8,869 nt of DNA from an uncultured Pseudomonadota bacterium (GTDB lineage Bacteria > Pseudomonadota > Gammaproteobacteria > Burkholderiales > SG8-39): assembly GCA_903864555.1 (NCBI GenBank), contig CAIPGJ010000888.1, forward strand, positions 1 through 8,869, written 5' to 3'. Positions 1-7,178 of the stretch are shown piece by piece. Both the position numbers and the translations under genes were made by a program. A model generated the notes under the pieces. The model was not told the origin of the DNA. It searched no databases and saw only the letters and a program-made list of their open reading frames with translations. The stretch's first letter is position 1; each line of letters begins with the position of its first letter.

Positions 1-1062
1 CCCGAGGGCTCGTTCCAACTAGGTGACGGGGCGGCTTCGACGCCGGGGCGCTTTCATGCCGGTGATGATTCTGTCCTGCCTTACACCGTAACAGCGCAAG
101 CCATTGAACTCGGGCAGCGAACGGGCGCTTTATGGGCGGAAGATTCCCCCACGCCGTTGCCTTCTGGTGCTCCGGGGCCTTCACCGTGGGACAGAGCAAC
201 AGGGGTACTGCCGGCGGCCTTTCCCACTGGCTATCGTGCCTTCTGGATACAACGCTACGAGGTGACGCAGGGGCAGTACGCTGATTTTCTCGATGCGCTC
301 AGCCCCGCACAGGCTGCCGCGCGCGCGCCGGGCCCAGCGGACTTTCGAGGCAGTGGCCGGCCGCTGCCGGACAATTACCGCTACACAGTGATGCGTCAGA
401 ACGATCGCTGGCGCTCAGGGCAGCCGCGCTGGAGCATGAACTGGCTGAGCTGGAGCGATGGCGCGGCGCTCGCCGACTGGGCGGGACTGCGGCCCATGAC
501 CGAGCTGGAGTTCGAAAAGGCCGCGCGCGGCGCAGCACCAGCCGTGCCAGGGGAGTACGCCTGGGGCACGACAAACATCGTCGCCATTCGCGGATTCGAC
601 GGTATTGATGGCAGCGGCAGCGAACACGCTCTGCCTGCCGATGCCAATACCTCCTGGTCCCCGGCGCCAAACGACCGGCCGCTGCTGGGGCCCTATGGTG
701 CCGGTCTGTTGGCCGATCGCGCCACGCGTGAAGGGCGCGGGGATAGCTACTGGGGGGTGGCCGATCTTTCCGGCAATCTGGTGGAAATGGCGGTGAGCGC
801 GGGCCTGCCCTCGGGCAGGCGCTTCGTACCGTGGCACGGCGATGGCCGCATCAGTGAATCCGGCGAGGCTGACGTGGCCGACTGGCCGCGTATCGAGCCG
901 CGAGGGGGGGCTTTCGGAGCATTCGGCTTTGGCTATCGCGGTGGTGATTTCTACAACCCCGAGCGTGACCTGCGCATCTCCAGTCGGAACGTGGCGACCT
1001 TTGGCGGCGCGCGCCGCCTGTTTGGCCTGGGATTCCGTGCAGTACGCAGTGTGATGGACTGA
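1..1062 (+). CDS. SUMF1/FGE-sulfatase-fold protein, 5' end cut off by the window
   Basis: The frame is open from base 1 to the TGA at 1060-1062 (353 visible residues), so the true start lies upstream. The TTG at 157 falls inside the domain and is not a convincing start. Seen: a conserved FGE-sulfatase series, including YEVTQGQYADFL (about 262-297), NWLSWSDGAALADWAGLRPMTE (about 439-504, written here in part), EFEKAARG, YAWGTTNI, YWGVADLSGNLVEM and a C-terminal RGGAFGAFGFGYRGGDFYN followed by GLGFRAVRS. Known: this fold covers formylglycine-generating enzyme, EgtB-like and PvdO-like proteins, and many non-enzymatic extracytoplasmic binding proteins. FGE needs a cysteine pair near the C terminus. 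The visible protein has no cysteine, and the expected GGSW-C-type region reads GGAFGAFGFG. I infer a binding or structural role, or a non-FGE chemistry. The N-terminal part (PYTVT, then PTGYRAFWIQRYEVT) resembles the large group of secreted SUMF1-like proteins with the GLRPMTELEFEKA signature. Any signal peptide is out of view. The substrate is unknown. Confidence 0.85.
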   Translation, partial: PEGSFQLGDGAASTPGRFHAGDDSVLPYTVTAQAIELGQRTGALWAEDSPTPLPSGAPGPSPWDRATGVLPAAFPTGYRAFWIQRYEVTQGQYADFLDALSPAQAAARAPGPADFRGSGRPLPDNYRYTVMRQNDRWRSGQPRWSMNWLSWSDGAALADWAGLRPMTELEFEKAARGAAPAVPGEYAWGTTNIVAIRGFDGIDGSGSEHALPADANTSWSPAPNDRPLLGPYGAGLLADRATREGRGDSYWGVADLSGNLVEMAVSAGLPSGRRFVPWHGDGRISESGEADVADWPRIEPRGGAFGAFGFGYRGGDFYNPERDLRISSRNVATFGGARRLFGLGFRAVRSVMD

Positions 1063-1155
1063 CAGACTTCACTATTATTATCAAATATAAAAGGTATCTG
1101 TCTTCAGCAATGAGTTTATAAGAATATTATTATCAAATCTAAATGGCAATGTTTG
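1063..1155. other. AT-rich convergent intergenic gap
   Basis: This gap lies between the stop of the FGE-like gene and the stop of the minus-strand aminotransferase gene. About 24 of 93 bases are G or C by hand count, in sharp contrast to the GC-rich genes on both sides. It carries an imperfect direct repeat (separate entry). I see no GC-rich hairpin with a U-tract, so how the two converging transcripts end is not evident. No coding potential is visible. Confidence 0.8.
1073..1146. repeat. Imperfect 22-bp direct repeat, two copies 52 bp apart
   Basis: Copy 1 spans 1073-1094 and copy 2 spans 1125-1146. They share an identical 14-base core, tattattatcaaat (1073-1086 and 1125-1138). The match then continues with only two mismatches over the next eight bases, giving 20 of 22 identities. 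Both copies sit wholly inside the AT-rich gap between two converging genes. They do not match a binding-site consensus I can name. Low-complexity AT sequence makes chance repeats more likely, but 20 of 22 in a 93-base gap is more than expected. Confidence 0.7.
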
Positions 1156-2298
1156 CTATAGGCGCACCAGTCGCTCCAGGGCCTGGTTCAGGGTTTGCTC
1201 TGTCTTGGCAAAGCAAAAGCGCACCGTCTGCCTGTCGAGCGGCTGATCGTAGAAGGCTGAAGTCGGGATGGCCGCTACGCCGTGTTCCACGGCCAGCCGG
1301 CGTGCGAAGTCGGCTTCGGATGCTTCGCTGATCGCCGAGTAGTCCACCAGCTGGAAGTAGGTGCCCGGGCAGGGCAGCAGCCTGAAGCGCGATGCAGCCA
1401 GGCCGGCGCGAAAGTGGTCTCGCTTGGCCTGGTAGAAAGCGGGCAGGGATTCATACGGCTCCGGGTCACGCAGCCACTGTGCCAGCGCCTGCTGCATGGG
1501 CGAGGACACGGCAAACACCATGAACTGGTGGACCTTGCGGAACTCTGCGCTCAGCTCGGGCGGCGCACAGCAGTAGCCGATCTTCCATCCGGTGGCGTGG
1601 AAGGTCTTGCCGAAGGAGGACACGAGGAAGGCCCGTTCGGCCAGCGCCGGCCGGCGCGCAATGCTCTGATGCAGCTGTGCGTCGAAGACGATGTGCTCGT
1701 AGACCTCGTCTGACAGCAGCAGCACATCGGTATCGCGGACCACCGCCTCCAGGCGGTCGAGGTCCTGTGACGAGAACACAGCGCCGCTGGGATTATTGGG
1801 TGAATTGAGGATGAGCATGCGTGTACGCGGCGTGATGGCCGCCTTTACCTCGTCCCAGGGCACGCTGTAGTCCTCGCGCATGCGTATGAACACCGGCGTG
1901 GCCCCGGCCAGCCGTATCGCCGGCACATAACAATCGAAGGCCGGTTCGAGGACGATGACTTCATCACCCGGCCCGGTGACGGCCAGCAGCACCGTGGCGA
2001 TGGCCTGCGTGGCCCCGGCGGTGACGGTGATGTCGGTGTCCGGGTGGTAGGCATGGCCATACAGCCGGGCCGTCTTATCCGCGATAGCCTCGCGCAGGGC
2101 CGCCACGCCCGCCATCGGGGCATACTGGTTGTGGCCAGCCCGCATGGCTTCAGTGACCAGCGCCTGCAGGCGCGCATCGCAGTTGAAGTCGGGGAAGCCC
2201 TGGCCCAGGTTGACCGCCCGGTGTTCGGCAGCCAGCTGTGACATGATGGTGAAGATGGTGATGCCCACATCGGGCAGTTTCGAGCGTAGCTTCATCAT
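1156..2298 (-). CDS. ybdL: Methionine (aromatic) aminotransferase, YbdL type, PLP-dependent
   Basis: This is a fold-type I class I/II aminotransferase of 380 residues, the usual length. It closely resembles E. coli YbdL: SKLPDVGITIFTIMS at the N terminus, QGFPDF at 33-38, NQYAPM at 58-62, NSPNNPSG at 165-172, SDEVYEHI at 196-203, the PLP-binding SSFGKTFHATGWK with Lys231, RKVHQFM, and EHGVAAIP near 338-345. The carboxylate-binding arginine is probably Arg360. Known: YbdL transfers the amino group of methionine, and also of aromatic amino acids, to 2-oxo acids in the cytoplasm. Start choice: the ATG at 2298 overlaps the TGA of the upstream permease (ATGA). A second ATG follows directly at 2295 and is better spaced from the GGGAG at 2301-2305 (5 nt rather than 2), so either may be used. 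An ATG at 2307 lacks a ribosome site. The gene is downstream of and coupled to the permease. A kynurenine or glutamine transaminase role cannot be excluded. Confidence 0.93.
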   Translation of the reverse strand: MMKLRSKLPDVGITIFTIMSQLAAEHRAVNLGQGFPDFNCDARLQALVTEAMRAGHNQYAPMAGVAALREAIADKTARLYGHAYHPDTDITVTAGATQAIATVLLAVTGPGDEVIVLEPAFDCYVPAIRLAGATPVFIRMREDYSVPWDEVKAAITPRTRMLILNSPNNPSGAVFSSQDLDRLEAVVRDTDVLLLSDEVYEHIVFDAQLHQSIARRPALAERAFLVSSFGKTFHATGWKIGYCCAPPELSAEFRKVHQFMVFAVSSPMQQALAQWLRDPEPYESLPAFYQAKRDHFRAGLAASRFRLLPCPGTYFQLVDYSAISEASEADFARRLAVEHGVAAIPTSAFYDQPLDRQTVRFCFAKTEQTLNQALERLVRL

Positions 2299-3611
2299 GA
2301 CTCCCATGTGCCGGCAGATTGGGCGGCCCGCCGCCCGCGTTCCACGTCGATGCCGAACAGCATCGCCAGTCCTGCCGCAAAGAACACCCCGGTTACCAGC
2401 ATGGCCAGGCGGTGGTCACCACCGCTGGCCCAGGTGACCGTGCCATAGGTCAGCGGACCCAGAATCGAGGACAACTTCACCGCCAGGCCCCACAGCCCGA
2501 AGAACTCGGCGTGCCGTCCGGGCGGGCACAGATAAGCCACCACGGCGCGTCCTGCAGATTGCGACGAGCCCAGGCAGACCCCGGCAATATTGGCCGCGAT
2601 CCAGAAGCCGGCACGGGTTTCGGTCTGCCAGGCCAGCAGCGTCATGACGATCCAGCCAGCCAGCGTGAGGGCAATGGTGGGCACATGTCCGAGCTTGTCC
2701 TGCACCAGTCCAAAAGCGAAGGCCCCGAGGGCGGCGGTGACGTTCACCACCAGCACCAGCAGGATGGTGTCCTGCGAGGAGAACCCCAGGGCCTGCTGGG
2801 CAAAGATGGCGGCCAGCGCGATCACGGTCTGTATGCCGGCCTGGTAGAGCACGATGCACAGGAGCAGCCGGCGCATGTCGCGAAAGCCTGCCGCTGCCCT
2901 GAAGGTTTCGGCGACACGGCGCCAGGATTCCCGCCAGGCGCCCTGCATGCCGCCTGCCCGGTTGGCCGCCGTGGGATGGGCTCGCTCCCTGAGCAGCACA
3001 AAGGTCGGCGCGCTTGCCACAACAAACAGCGCGGCGGTGATCAGCATGGTAACCGGCACGAACTGCGCTGCCGTCTGGCCTGCGGCCTGGGCATGGCTGA
3101 TCCACGCCAGGCACAGGCCGAGCGACAGCAGCCCGCCCAGATAACCCAGGCTCCAGCCCCAGGCCGAGACCTTGCCTACCGCTGCGCCGCGGGCGAGTTC
3201 CGGCAGGAAGGCCGCCGCGATGTTCTCGCCGGTGCCGAAGAAGAAGTTCGACAGGACGATGAACAGCACCGCCAGCCACACTTCCCCGGGCCCGGGCAGT
3301 GCCAGGGCCGCGGTGAACAGCACGCAGCCCGCGGTGGTCCAGCCGAGCAGTCGCTTCTTGGCCGCATGTGCATCAGCCCACGCCCCCAGCAAGGGTGCGG
3401 TGACGATGATGGCTGCATAGGACACGGCCAGTGCTGCGGTCCAGGCGAGGGTTGCCCAGGGCGCGTTCCCGGCTATGACTGCGACGAACCAGGCGTTGAA
3501 TACCGCAGTGATGACCACGGTGGTGTAGCCGGAATTGGCGAAGTCGTACATGGCCCAGCCGAACACTTCCCGCAGCCGGACATCCTCTGCCAGATGGCGC
3601 GAGATCGTCAT
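2295..3611 (-). CDS. UMF1-family MFS permease (Atg22-like)
   Basis: The product is a 438-residue, strongly hydrophobic protein with about twelve predicted membrane helices, fitting a major facilitator. The N terminus carries the hallmark GWAMYDFANSGYTTVV at 18-33. The loop after the second helix, GAWADAHAAKKRLLG (about 76-90), matches the MFS motif A region. GTGENIAAAFLPELA (126-140) and SAWGWSLGYLGG (149-160) match the positions where UMF1 proteins carry NAFLPEIA-like and GWALGYLGG-like motifs. Known: the family (UMF1, related to yeast Atg22) is annotated as inner-membrane permease. Atg22 releases amino acids from the vacuole, while bacterial substrates are mostly unknown. Its TGA overlaps the aminotransferase start, so the two are probably co-translated. 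I infer an amino acid or 2-oxo acid as cargo, but nothing in the sequence proves it. The ATG at 3611 has only a weak Shine-Dalgarno (GGAACGA, well upstream) and is chosen because it directly precedes the conserved N terminus. Confidence 0.88.
   Translation of the reverse strand: MTISRHLAEDVRLREVFGWAMYDFANSGYTTVVITAVFNAWFVAVIAGNAPWATLAWTAALAVSYAAIIVTAPLLGAWADAHAAKKRLLGWTTAGCVLFTAALALPGPGEVWLAVLFIVLSNFFFGTGENIAAAFLPELARGAAVGKVSAWGWSLGYLGGLLSLGLCLAWISHAQAAGQTAAQFVPVTMLITAALFVVASAPTFVLLRERAHPTAANRAGGMQGAWRESWRRVAETFRAAAGFRDMRRLLLCIVLYQAGIQTVIALAAIFAQQALGFSSQDTILLVLVVNVTAALGAFAFGLVQDKLGHVPTIALTLAGWIVMTLLAWQTETRAGFWIAANIAGVCLGSSQSAGRAVVAYLCPPGRHAEFFGLWGLAVKLSSILGPLTYGTVTWASGGDHRLAMLVTGVFFAAGLAMLFGIDVERGRRAAQSAGTWES
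2301..2305 (-). promoter_or_regulatory. Ribosome binding site for the aminotransferase, inside the permease 3' end
   Basis: Read on the minus strand this is GGGAG. It lies 2 nt before the ATG at 2298 and 5 nt before the ATG at 2295. It overlaps the last codons of the permease gene, which favours a coupled start at one of these two ATGs over the ATG at 2307. Confidence 0.55.
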
Positions 3612-3873
3612 GCCAATTCGTTCCAGTCATGGGTCCTCGCCTTGTGGCCCACGGCCTGCAGCGACGGTGATCCGGCCGGTATCGACCCGCGTGCTGCAGT
3701 GATGGGAGGAAGTCTTCTGGAGACCATGATTGCCCGTATAAAGGTATTCGGAATCATACAGCCCGAGGGTACAATCACCGCAGCCTGGCAGGCTGATCGG
3801 CGGCCTGTGCGGGCCAGGCAGACGGCTTGCATTGGTTGGCACAGTACCGCATACCTCATCTAGCGAGAAGATT
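3612..3873. other. Divergent intergenic region between the permease operon and the cation transporter gene
   Basis: This 262-bp stretch must hold promoters for both directions. The middle (about 3725-3780) is less GC-rich than the flanks and contains TATAAA at 3737-3742 and TACAAT at 3770-3775 on the plus strand. I see no riboswitch fold, no Mg-sensing leader I can name and no RNA gene. Open frames that cross it on either strand look like shadows of the flanking genes. Confidence 0.6.
3747..3775 (+). promoter_or_regulatory. Tentative sigma-70 promoter for the cation transporter gene
   Basis: A TACAAT hexamer (3770-3775, 5 of 6 to the -10 consensus) is preceded at 17 bp by TTCGGA (3747-3752, 3 of 6 to the -35 consensus). 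It lies about 100 bp upstream of the proposed TTG start. The -35 match is weak, so this is only a candidate. Confidence 0.22.
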
Positions 3874-5229
3874 TTGGAGCAGACACCGCACTCGGATTTC
3901 GACCGACTGAGCGAGCGCTTGATGGAATTGCAGCATTTGCTGTCGCGCCACCGGCTGGTCGAAAACCTGGTCAATCGCCAGGAGATGCCGAGGCAGCGGC
4001 TGGTCGAGAGCCTTGTCCACAAGCAGCATTTGTCGGAGATCGGCCAGCTGTTCAACCGGCTGGAACCCGATGACGCCGCGCGCATACTGGAGGCTCTGTC
4101 TCCGGAAGACCGACAGCTCGTCTGGGAGCAGATCAAGGTCGAGCACCTCGACAGCATCCTGCTGCTGCTGCACGATGACGTGCGTGAAGAGCTGGTCAAT
4201 GCTTCCAGCCACCAGAGCGAGAAGGTTTCGCTCAATGTGTTCGAGCTGCGTGATGGCCGCCTTCGCCAGGTCAGGGTGTCGAAGAAATCCGACCTTGCCG
4301 ACATCAAGCCGATCTGGGTCGATTTGCTTGCGCCGTCGGCTGCCATGCGTTCCTGGGTCGGCGAGTTCTTCGGGCTGGAACTGCCTGACCCGGACAGCCT
4401 GACCGACCTCGAGGCCAGCGCCCGCTTCTATGTCGAGGACAATGGCGAGATCCACCTGCACTCGGACTTCCTGCTGGATGCCGAGAACGAGGCACAGAAC
4501 GTTGCTGTCGCCTTCATCCTGCACCGGGACATCCTGTTCTCGGTGCGCAAGGAGGAGTTGCCGGTGTTCCGCCTGCAACGGCTGCGTGCCCGCACCCAGC
4601 CCGGATACGTGACCGAAGGCAAGGACGTTCTGCTCGATCTCTATGCGGCCGATGCGGAGTATTCCGCCGATGCGCTCGAGGATGTCTATGCTGAGCTGGA
4701 GGAGGTCAGCAAGAAGGTGCTGAATCCCCAGGTGACCGATGATGCAGCGGCACAGATCCTCTCGGAAATCGCCCGTGGCGAGGATCTGAACGGGCGCATC
4801 CGCCGGAATGTGCTGGATACCCGCCGGGCCCTGTCATTCCTGATGCGCGGAAAGTCCCTGTCGTCTTCGCAGCATGACGAAGCCCGTGAGATCATCCGGG
4901 ACATCGAATCCCTGGATGGGCATACCACCTTTCTGTTCGGGAAAATCAACTTCCTGATGGATGCCACGGTCGGTTTCATCAACATCAACCAGAACAAGCG
5001 CGTGTCCAAGCTGACCAGCATCAGCATCGTGTTCATGCCCATCAACATACTGGCCGGCATTGGCGGGATGTCGGAATTCTCCATGATGACCCAGAATTTC
5101 CATATCCAGTGGCCGTATGCCTACGGTGGTTTCCTGATCGGCTCCGCCTTGCTCGGCTGGGCCACCTACCATGTGCTCAGGCTGCTCGAGGCGCGTGCCA
5201 CCCGGCGCATGCTGGAGGCCAGGGGCTAG
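3874..5229 (+). CDS. CorA-family divalent cation transporter with MgtE-N-like N-terminal domain
   Basis: From the TTG at 3874 the protein has 451 residues. Residues about 28-115 read like an MgtE N domain: QHLSEIGQLFNRLEPDDAARILEALSPEDR and so on, seen at 51-80. Residues about 117-380 resemble the CorA cytoplasmic funnel, including a DLYAADAEYSADALEDVYAE stretch (255-274), and end in the long helix that leads into the membrane. Two helices follow (about 381-399 and 414-432), with VFMPINILAGIGGMSEFSM in and after the first. Known: CorA proteins form pentameric Mg2+/Co2+ (or Zn2+/Ni2+) channels with a GMN motif at the pore mouth. Here the motif is GMS (398-400), so the ion choice is uncertain. 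Start: the upstream sequence GCGAGAAGATT offers a modest Shine-Dalgarno for TTG 3874. TTG 3832 (465 residues) and ATG 3922 (435 residues) are alternatives. mscL follows 111 bp downstream on the same strand. Confidence 0.87.
   Translation: MEQTPHSDFDRLSERLMELQHLLSRHRLVENLVNRQEMPRQRLVESLVHKQHLSEIGQLFNRLEPDDAARILEALSPEDRQLVWEQIKVEHLDSILLLLHDDVREELVNASSHQSEKVSLNVFELRDGRLRQVRVSKKSDLADIKPIWVDLLAPSAAMRSWVGEFFGLELPDPDSLTDLEASARFYVEDNGEIHLHSDFLLDAENEAQNVAVAFILHRDILFSVRKEELPVFRLQRLRARTQPGYVTEGKDVLLDLYAADAEYSADALEDVYAELEEVSKKVLNPQVTDDAAAQILSEIARGEDLNGRIRRNVLDTRRALSFLMRGKSLSSSQHDEAREIIRDIESLDGHTTFLFGKINFLMDATVGFININQNKRVSKLTSISIVFMPINILAGIGGMSEFSMMTQNFHIQWPYAYGGFLIGSALLGWATYHVLRLLEARATRRMLEARG
3952..4026 (+). 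repeat. Short internal duplication in the cation transporter N terminus
   Basis: RLVENLVNRQ (codons 3952-3981) and RLVESLVHKQ (codons 3997-4026) repeat with a 15-codon period, sharing seven of ten residues. The first codons are identical at DNA level (cggctggtcga). The repeat lies in a region likely to be helical, just ahead of the MgtE-N-like domain. It may be a small tandem duplication or a structural helix repeat. Confidence 0.55.
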
Positions 5230-5233
5230 CCTC
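5215..5233 (+). terminator. Weak hairpin at the end of the cation transporter gene
   Basis: GAGGC (5215-5219) pairs with GCCTC (5229-5233). A C/A mismatch and two further pairs (AG with CT) enclose a GGG loop. The stem overlaps the stop codon and is followed by GTTTCCC, which is a poor U-tract. It could slow transcription before mscL but is not a convincing terminator. Confidence 0.22.
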
Positions 5234-5326
5234 GTTTCCCGGTGGCGTTGGGTATGGGACAATCTGCATGCAGGGTGCGGCAGGCGTTCGCTTTACCGAC
5301 ACCGACACAAGACATTCAATATCAAC

Positions 5327-5332
5327 AGGGAG
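5327..5332 (+). promoter_or_regulatory. Ribosome binding site of mscL
   Basis: AGGGAG lies 8 nt before the ATG at 5341. It decides the start against an in-frame upstream ATG/GTG region, because the protein then begins [10 protein letters not shown] exactly as MscL proteins do. Confidence 0.75.
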
Positions 5333-5340
5333 AAACAGGG

Positions 5341-5781
5341 ATGAGCATGCTCAAGGAGTTCCGGGAATTCGCCATGCGTGGCAACGTCGTCGACCTGGCG
5401 GTCGGCGTGATTATCGGCGCTGCTTTCGGCAAGATTGTCGATTCGCTGGTCAAGGACATCATCATGCCGCCCATCGGCATGATTCTGGGCAAGGTTGATT
5501 TTTCCAATCTGTTCCTGGTGCTCAGGGATGGTGCGGTATCCGGGCCCTACATGAGTGTCGATGCGGCGCAGAAGGCCGGCGCGGTGACCCTGAACTACGG
5601 CATGTTCATCAATGTCATGATCTCATTCGTCATCGTCGCCTGGGCAGTGTTCCTCATGATCAAGCTGATGAACCGCCTCAAGCGCGAGGAAGAACAGCCG
5701 GCCGCCCCGGCCGCCCCGGTCGAGCCGCCCGAAGACATCAGGCTGCTCGCCGAAATTCGCGACCTGCTGAAGAAATCCTGA
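5341..5781 (+). CDS. mscL: Large-conductance mechanosensitive channel MscL
   Basis: The product is 146 residues, typical for MscL. It opens with the amphipathic [20 protein letters not shown], then the pore helix TM1 with [20 protein letters not shown] (about 21-40), a periplasmic loop with [18 protein letters not shown] (41-58), TM2 about 87-108 ([20 protein letters not shown]), an Ala/Pro linker and the C-terminal bundle helix [13 protein letters not shown] (133-145). Known: MscL is a homopentameric inner-membrane channel that opens under membrane tension and releases small solutes on hypo-osmotic shock. The linker PAAPAAP is encoded by a perfect 9-bp tandem repeat (gccgccccg at 5701-5709 and 5710-5718), likely a harmless length-variable spot. 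The gene follows the CorA-like gene on the same strand with a 111-bp gap and has a good ribosome site, so it may have its own promoter, although none is clear. Confidence 0.97.
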   Translation: MSMLKEFREFAMRGNVVDLAVGVIIGAAFGKIVDSLVKDIIMPPIGMILGKVDFSNLFLVLRDGAVSGPYMSVDAAQKAGAVTLNYGMFINVMISFVIVAWAVFLMIKLMNRLKREEEQPAAPAAPVEPPEDIRLLAEIRDLLKKS

Positions 5782-5812
5782 TCTGACCATCCGCTGGCCC
5801 TGCACCTGCTTC

Positions 5813-5833
5813 TGCCCTGGTAACGCCAGGGCA
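5813..5833. terminator. Hairpin between the converging mscL and hemL genes
   Basis: TGCCCTGG (5813-5820) and CCAGGGCA (5826-5833) form a perfect 8-bp stem with a 5-nt TAACG loop. It sits in the 76-bp gap between the mscL stop and the hemL stop, where a shared bidirectional terminator is expected. Neither side has a strong run of T (AGAACTTT on the plus side), so termination efficiency is uncertain. Confidence 0.5.
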
Positions 5834-5857
5834 AGAACTTTCAGTGCTGGGGCTGTC

Positions 5858-7150
5858 TCAGGCTGGCCGGGCCATTGCCGAAAAAGCCTGGTCCGCCGCC
5901 TGCAGCGTCTGGCCGATCTCGGCCTCGCCATGTGCCAGGCTGATGAAGCCGGCCTCATAGGCCGAGGGTGCCAGATATACCCCGGCATCGAGCATGGCGT
6001 GGAAGAAGTGGTTGAAGGCGGTGGCATCGCATTGCATGACTTCGCTGAAGCGTCGTGGTGGCTGCTTGCGGAAGTACAGGCCGAACATGCTGCCGATGCT
6101 TTGTGCTGAAAACGCCACGCCATGGCGGCGCGCGCTCTCGGTCAGACCCTCGACCAGCTGGCGCGCAGTCGCACCTGCCTTGTCGAACAGGCCGGGTTCA
6201 CCCAGCGCCCTGAGCGTGGCCAGGCCCGCGGCCACCGCCACCGGGTTGCCGGAGAGGGTGCCGGCCTGGTACACCGGCCCCAGCGGTGCGATGCAGTTCA
6301 TGATGTCGCGGCGGCCGCCGAAGGCTCCCAGGGGCATGCCACCACCGATCACCTTGCCCAGGGTGGTCAGGTCCGGCTGGATGCCGAACAGCCCCTGCGC
6401 ACCTTGTGAGCTGACGCGAAAGCCGGTCATCACCTCGTCGAAAATCAGCACCGCACCATACTGTGTGCACAGACTGCGCAGGGATTGCAGGTATCCCGGC
6501 TCGGGCAGCACCAGATTCATGTTGCCGGCCACCGGCTCGACGATCACCGCAGCGATCCTGTCGCCCATCGAGGTGAATGTTCGCAGCAGTTCCTCGCCGT
6601 CGTTGTAGCTCAGCACCAGGGTGTGCATGGCCGTTTCTGCCGGCACGCCCGCCGACGAGGGCTGTCCCAGGGTGAGTGCGCCCGAGCCAGCCTTCACCAG
6701 CAGCGCATCGGCATGGCCGTGGTAGCAGCCTTCGAATTTCACGATGATGCTGCGGCCGGTAAAGCCGCGCGCCAGGCGCAACGCGCTCATGGTGGCCTCG
6801 GTGCCCGAATTCACCAGTCGCACCAGATCGAGGCTGGGCAGCAGCGCCTTGAGGAGTTCCGCCAGCTCGATCTCGCCTTCAGTGGGTGCGCCAAAGGACA
6901 GGCCACGACCGGCGGCATCACGCACCGCCTCCACCACGGGCGCATAGGCATGGCCCAGCAGCAGCGGGCCCCAGGAGCCGACATAGTCGATGTACTCGCG
7001 CCCGTCGGCATCCCACACGCGGGCGCCCTGCCCGCGGGTGAAGAACCGCGGCACGCCGCCCACCGATTTGAAGGCGCGCACCGGGGAGTTCACGCCGCCC
7101 GGTATGCTTAGCTGGGCACGGGCAAACAGGGTTTCGTTCTTGGAGCGCAT
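5858..7150 (-). CDS. hemL: Glutamate-1-semialdehyde 2,1-aminomutase
   Basis: This is a 430-residue PLP enzyme, the usual length for HemL. It converts glutamate-1-semialdehyde to 5-aminolevulinate in the C5 route to heme, in the cytoplasm. Seen: the start [28 protein letters not shown] near 20-27, [15 protein letters not shown] (53-67), [15 protein letters not shown] (114-128), [10 protein letters not shown] (139-148), FDEVMTGFR (237-245) with the pyridine-nitrogen Asp238, and [17 protein letters not shown] with the PLP lysine Lys266. [10 protein letters not shown] (294-303) follows. The ATG at 7150 fits the family N terminus. The frame stays open upstream to about 7564, but that part is the thiE gene read out of frame. 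hemL follows the thiE stop after 28 nt, so it is the last gene of a thiD-thiE-hemL operon. The ribosome site (AGGTCC) is weak. Confidence 0.97.
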   Translation of the reverse strand: MRSKNETLFARAQLSIPGGVNSPVRAFKSVGGVPRFFTRGQGARVWDADGREYIDYVGSWGPLLLGHAYAPVVEAVRDAAGRGLSFGAPTEGEIELAELLKALLPSLDLVRLVNSGTEATMSALRLARGFTGRSIIVKFEGCYHGHADALLVKAGSGALTLGQPSSAGVPAETAMHTLVLSYNDGEELLRTFTSMGDRIAAVIVEPVAGNMNLVLPEPGYLQSLRSLCTQYGAVLIFDEVMTGFRVSSQGAQGLFGIQPDLTTLGKVIGGGMPLGAFGGRRDIMNCIAPLGPVYQAGTLSGNPVAVAAGLATLRALGEPGLFDKAGATARQLVEGLTESARRHGVAFSAQSIGSMFGLYFRKQPPRRFSEVMQCDATAFNHFFHAMLDAGVYLAPSAYEAGFISLAHGEAEIGQTLQAADQAFSAMARPA

Positions 7151-7178
7151 GTTCAGGACCTGGTCTGGAAGCTGCGGG

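Noticed and set aside
157..1062. A complete gene beginning at the TTG at 157
   Set aside because: The frame is open to base 1 and the residues before 157 (GSFQLGDG, PYTVT) fit the family N-terminal part, so the gene is truncated by the window.
2319..3863. A 514-codon open frame on the plus strand, antisense to the permease gene
   Set aside because: It mirrors the permease codons, as often happens in GC-rich DNA. The product is rich in Gly, His, Gln and Arg, shows no domain or membrane pattern, and the opposite strand has clear family motifs.
3627..4346. A 239-codon minus-strand frame across the start of the cation transporter gene
   Set aside because: It is Ser/Arg/Leu-rich low-complexity sequence with no recognisable motif and runs opposite to well-supported coding sequence.
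5235..5263. Possible mscL promoter, TTTCCC and GACAAT with 17-bp spacing
   Set aside because: Both hexamers match the consensus poorly (3 and 4 of 6), which is common by chance.
5264..5273. Perfect 10-bp palindrome CTGCATGCAG between the transporter gene and mscL
   Set aside because: It is short, single and not placed over a recognisable promoter. Palindromes of this size are expected by chance.
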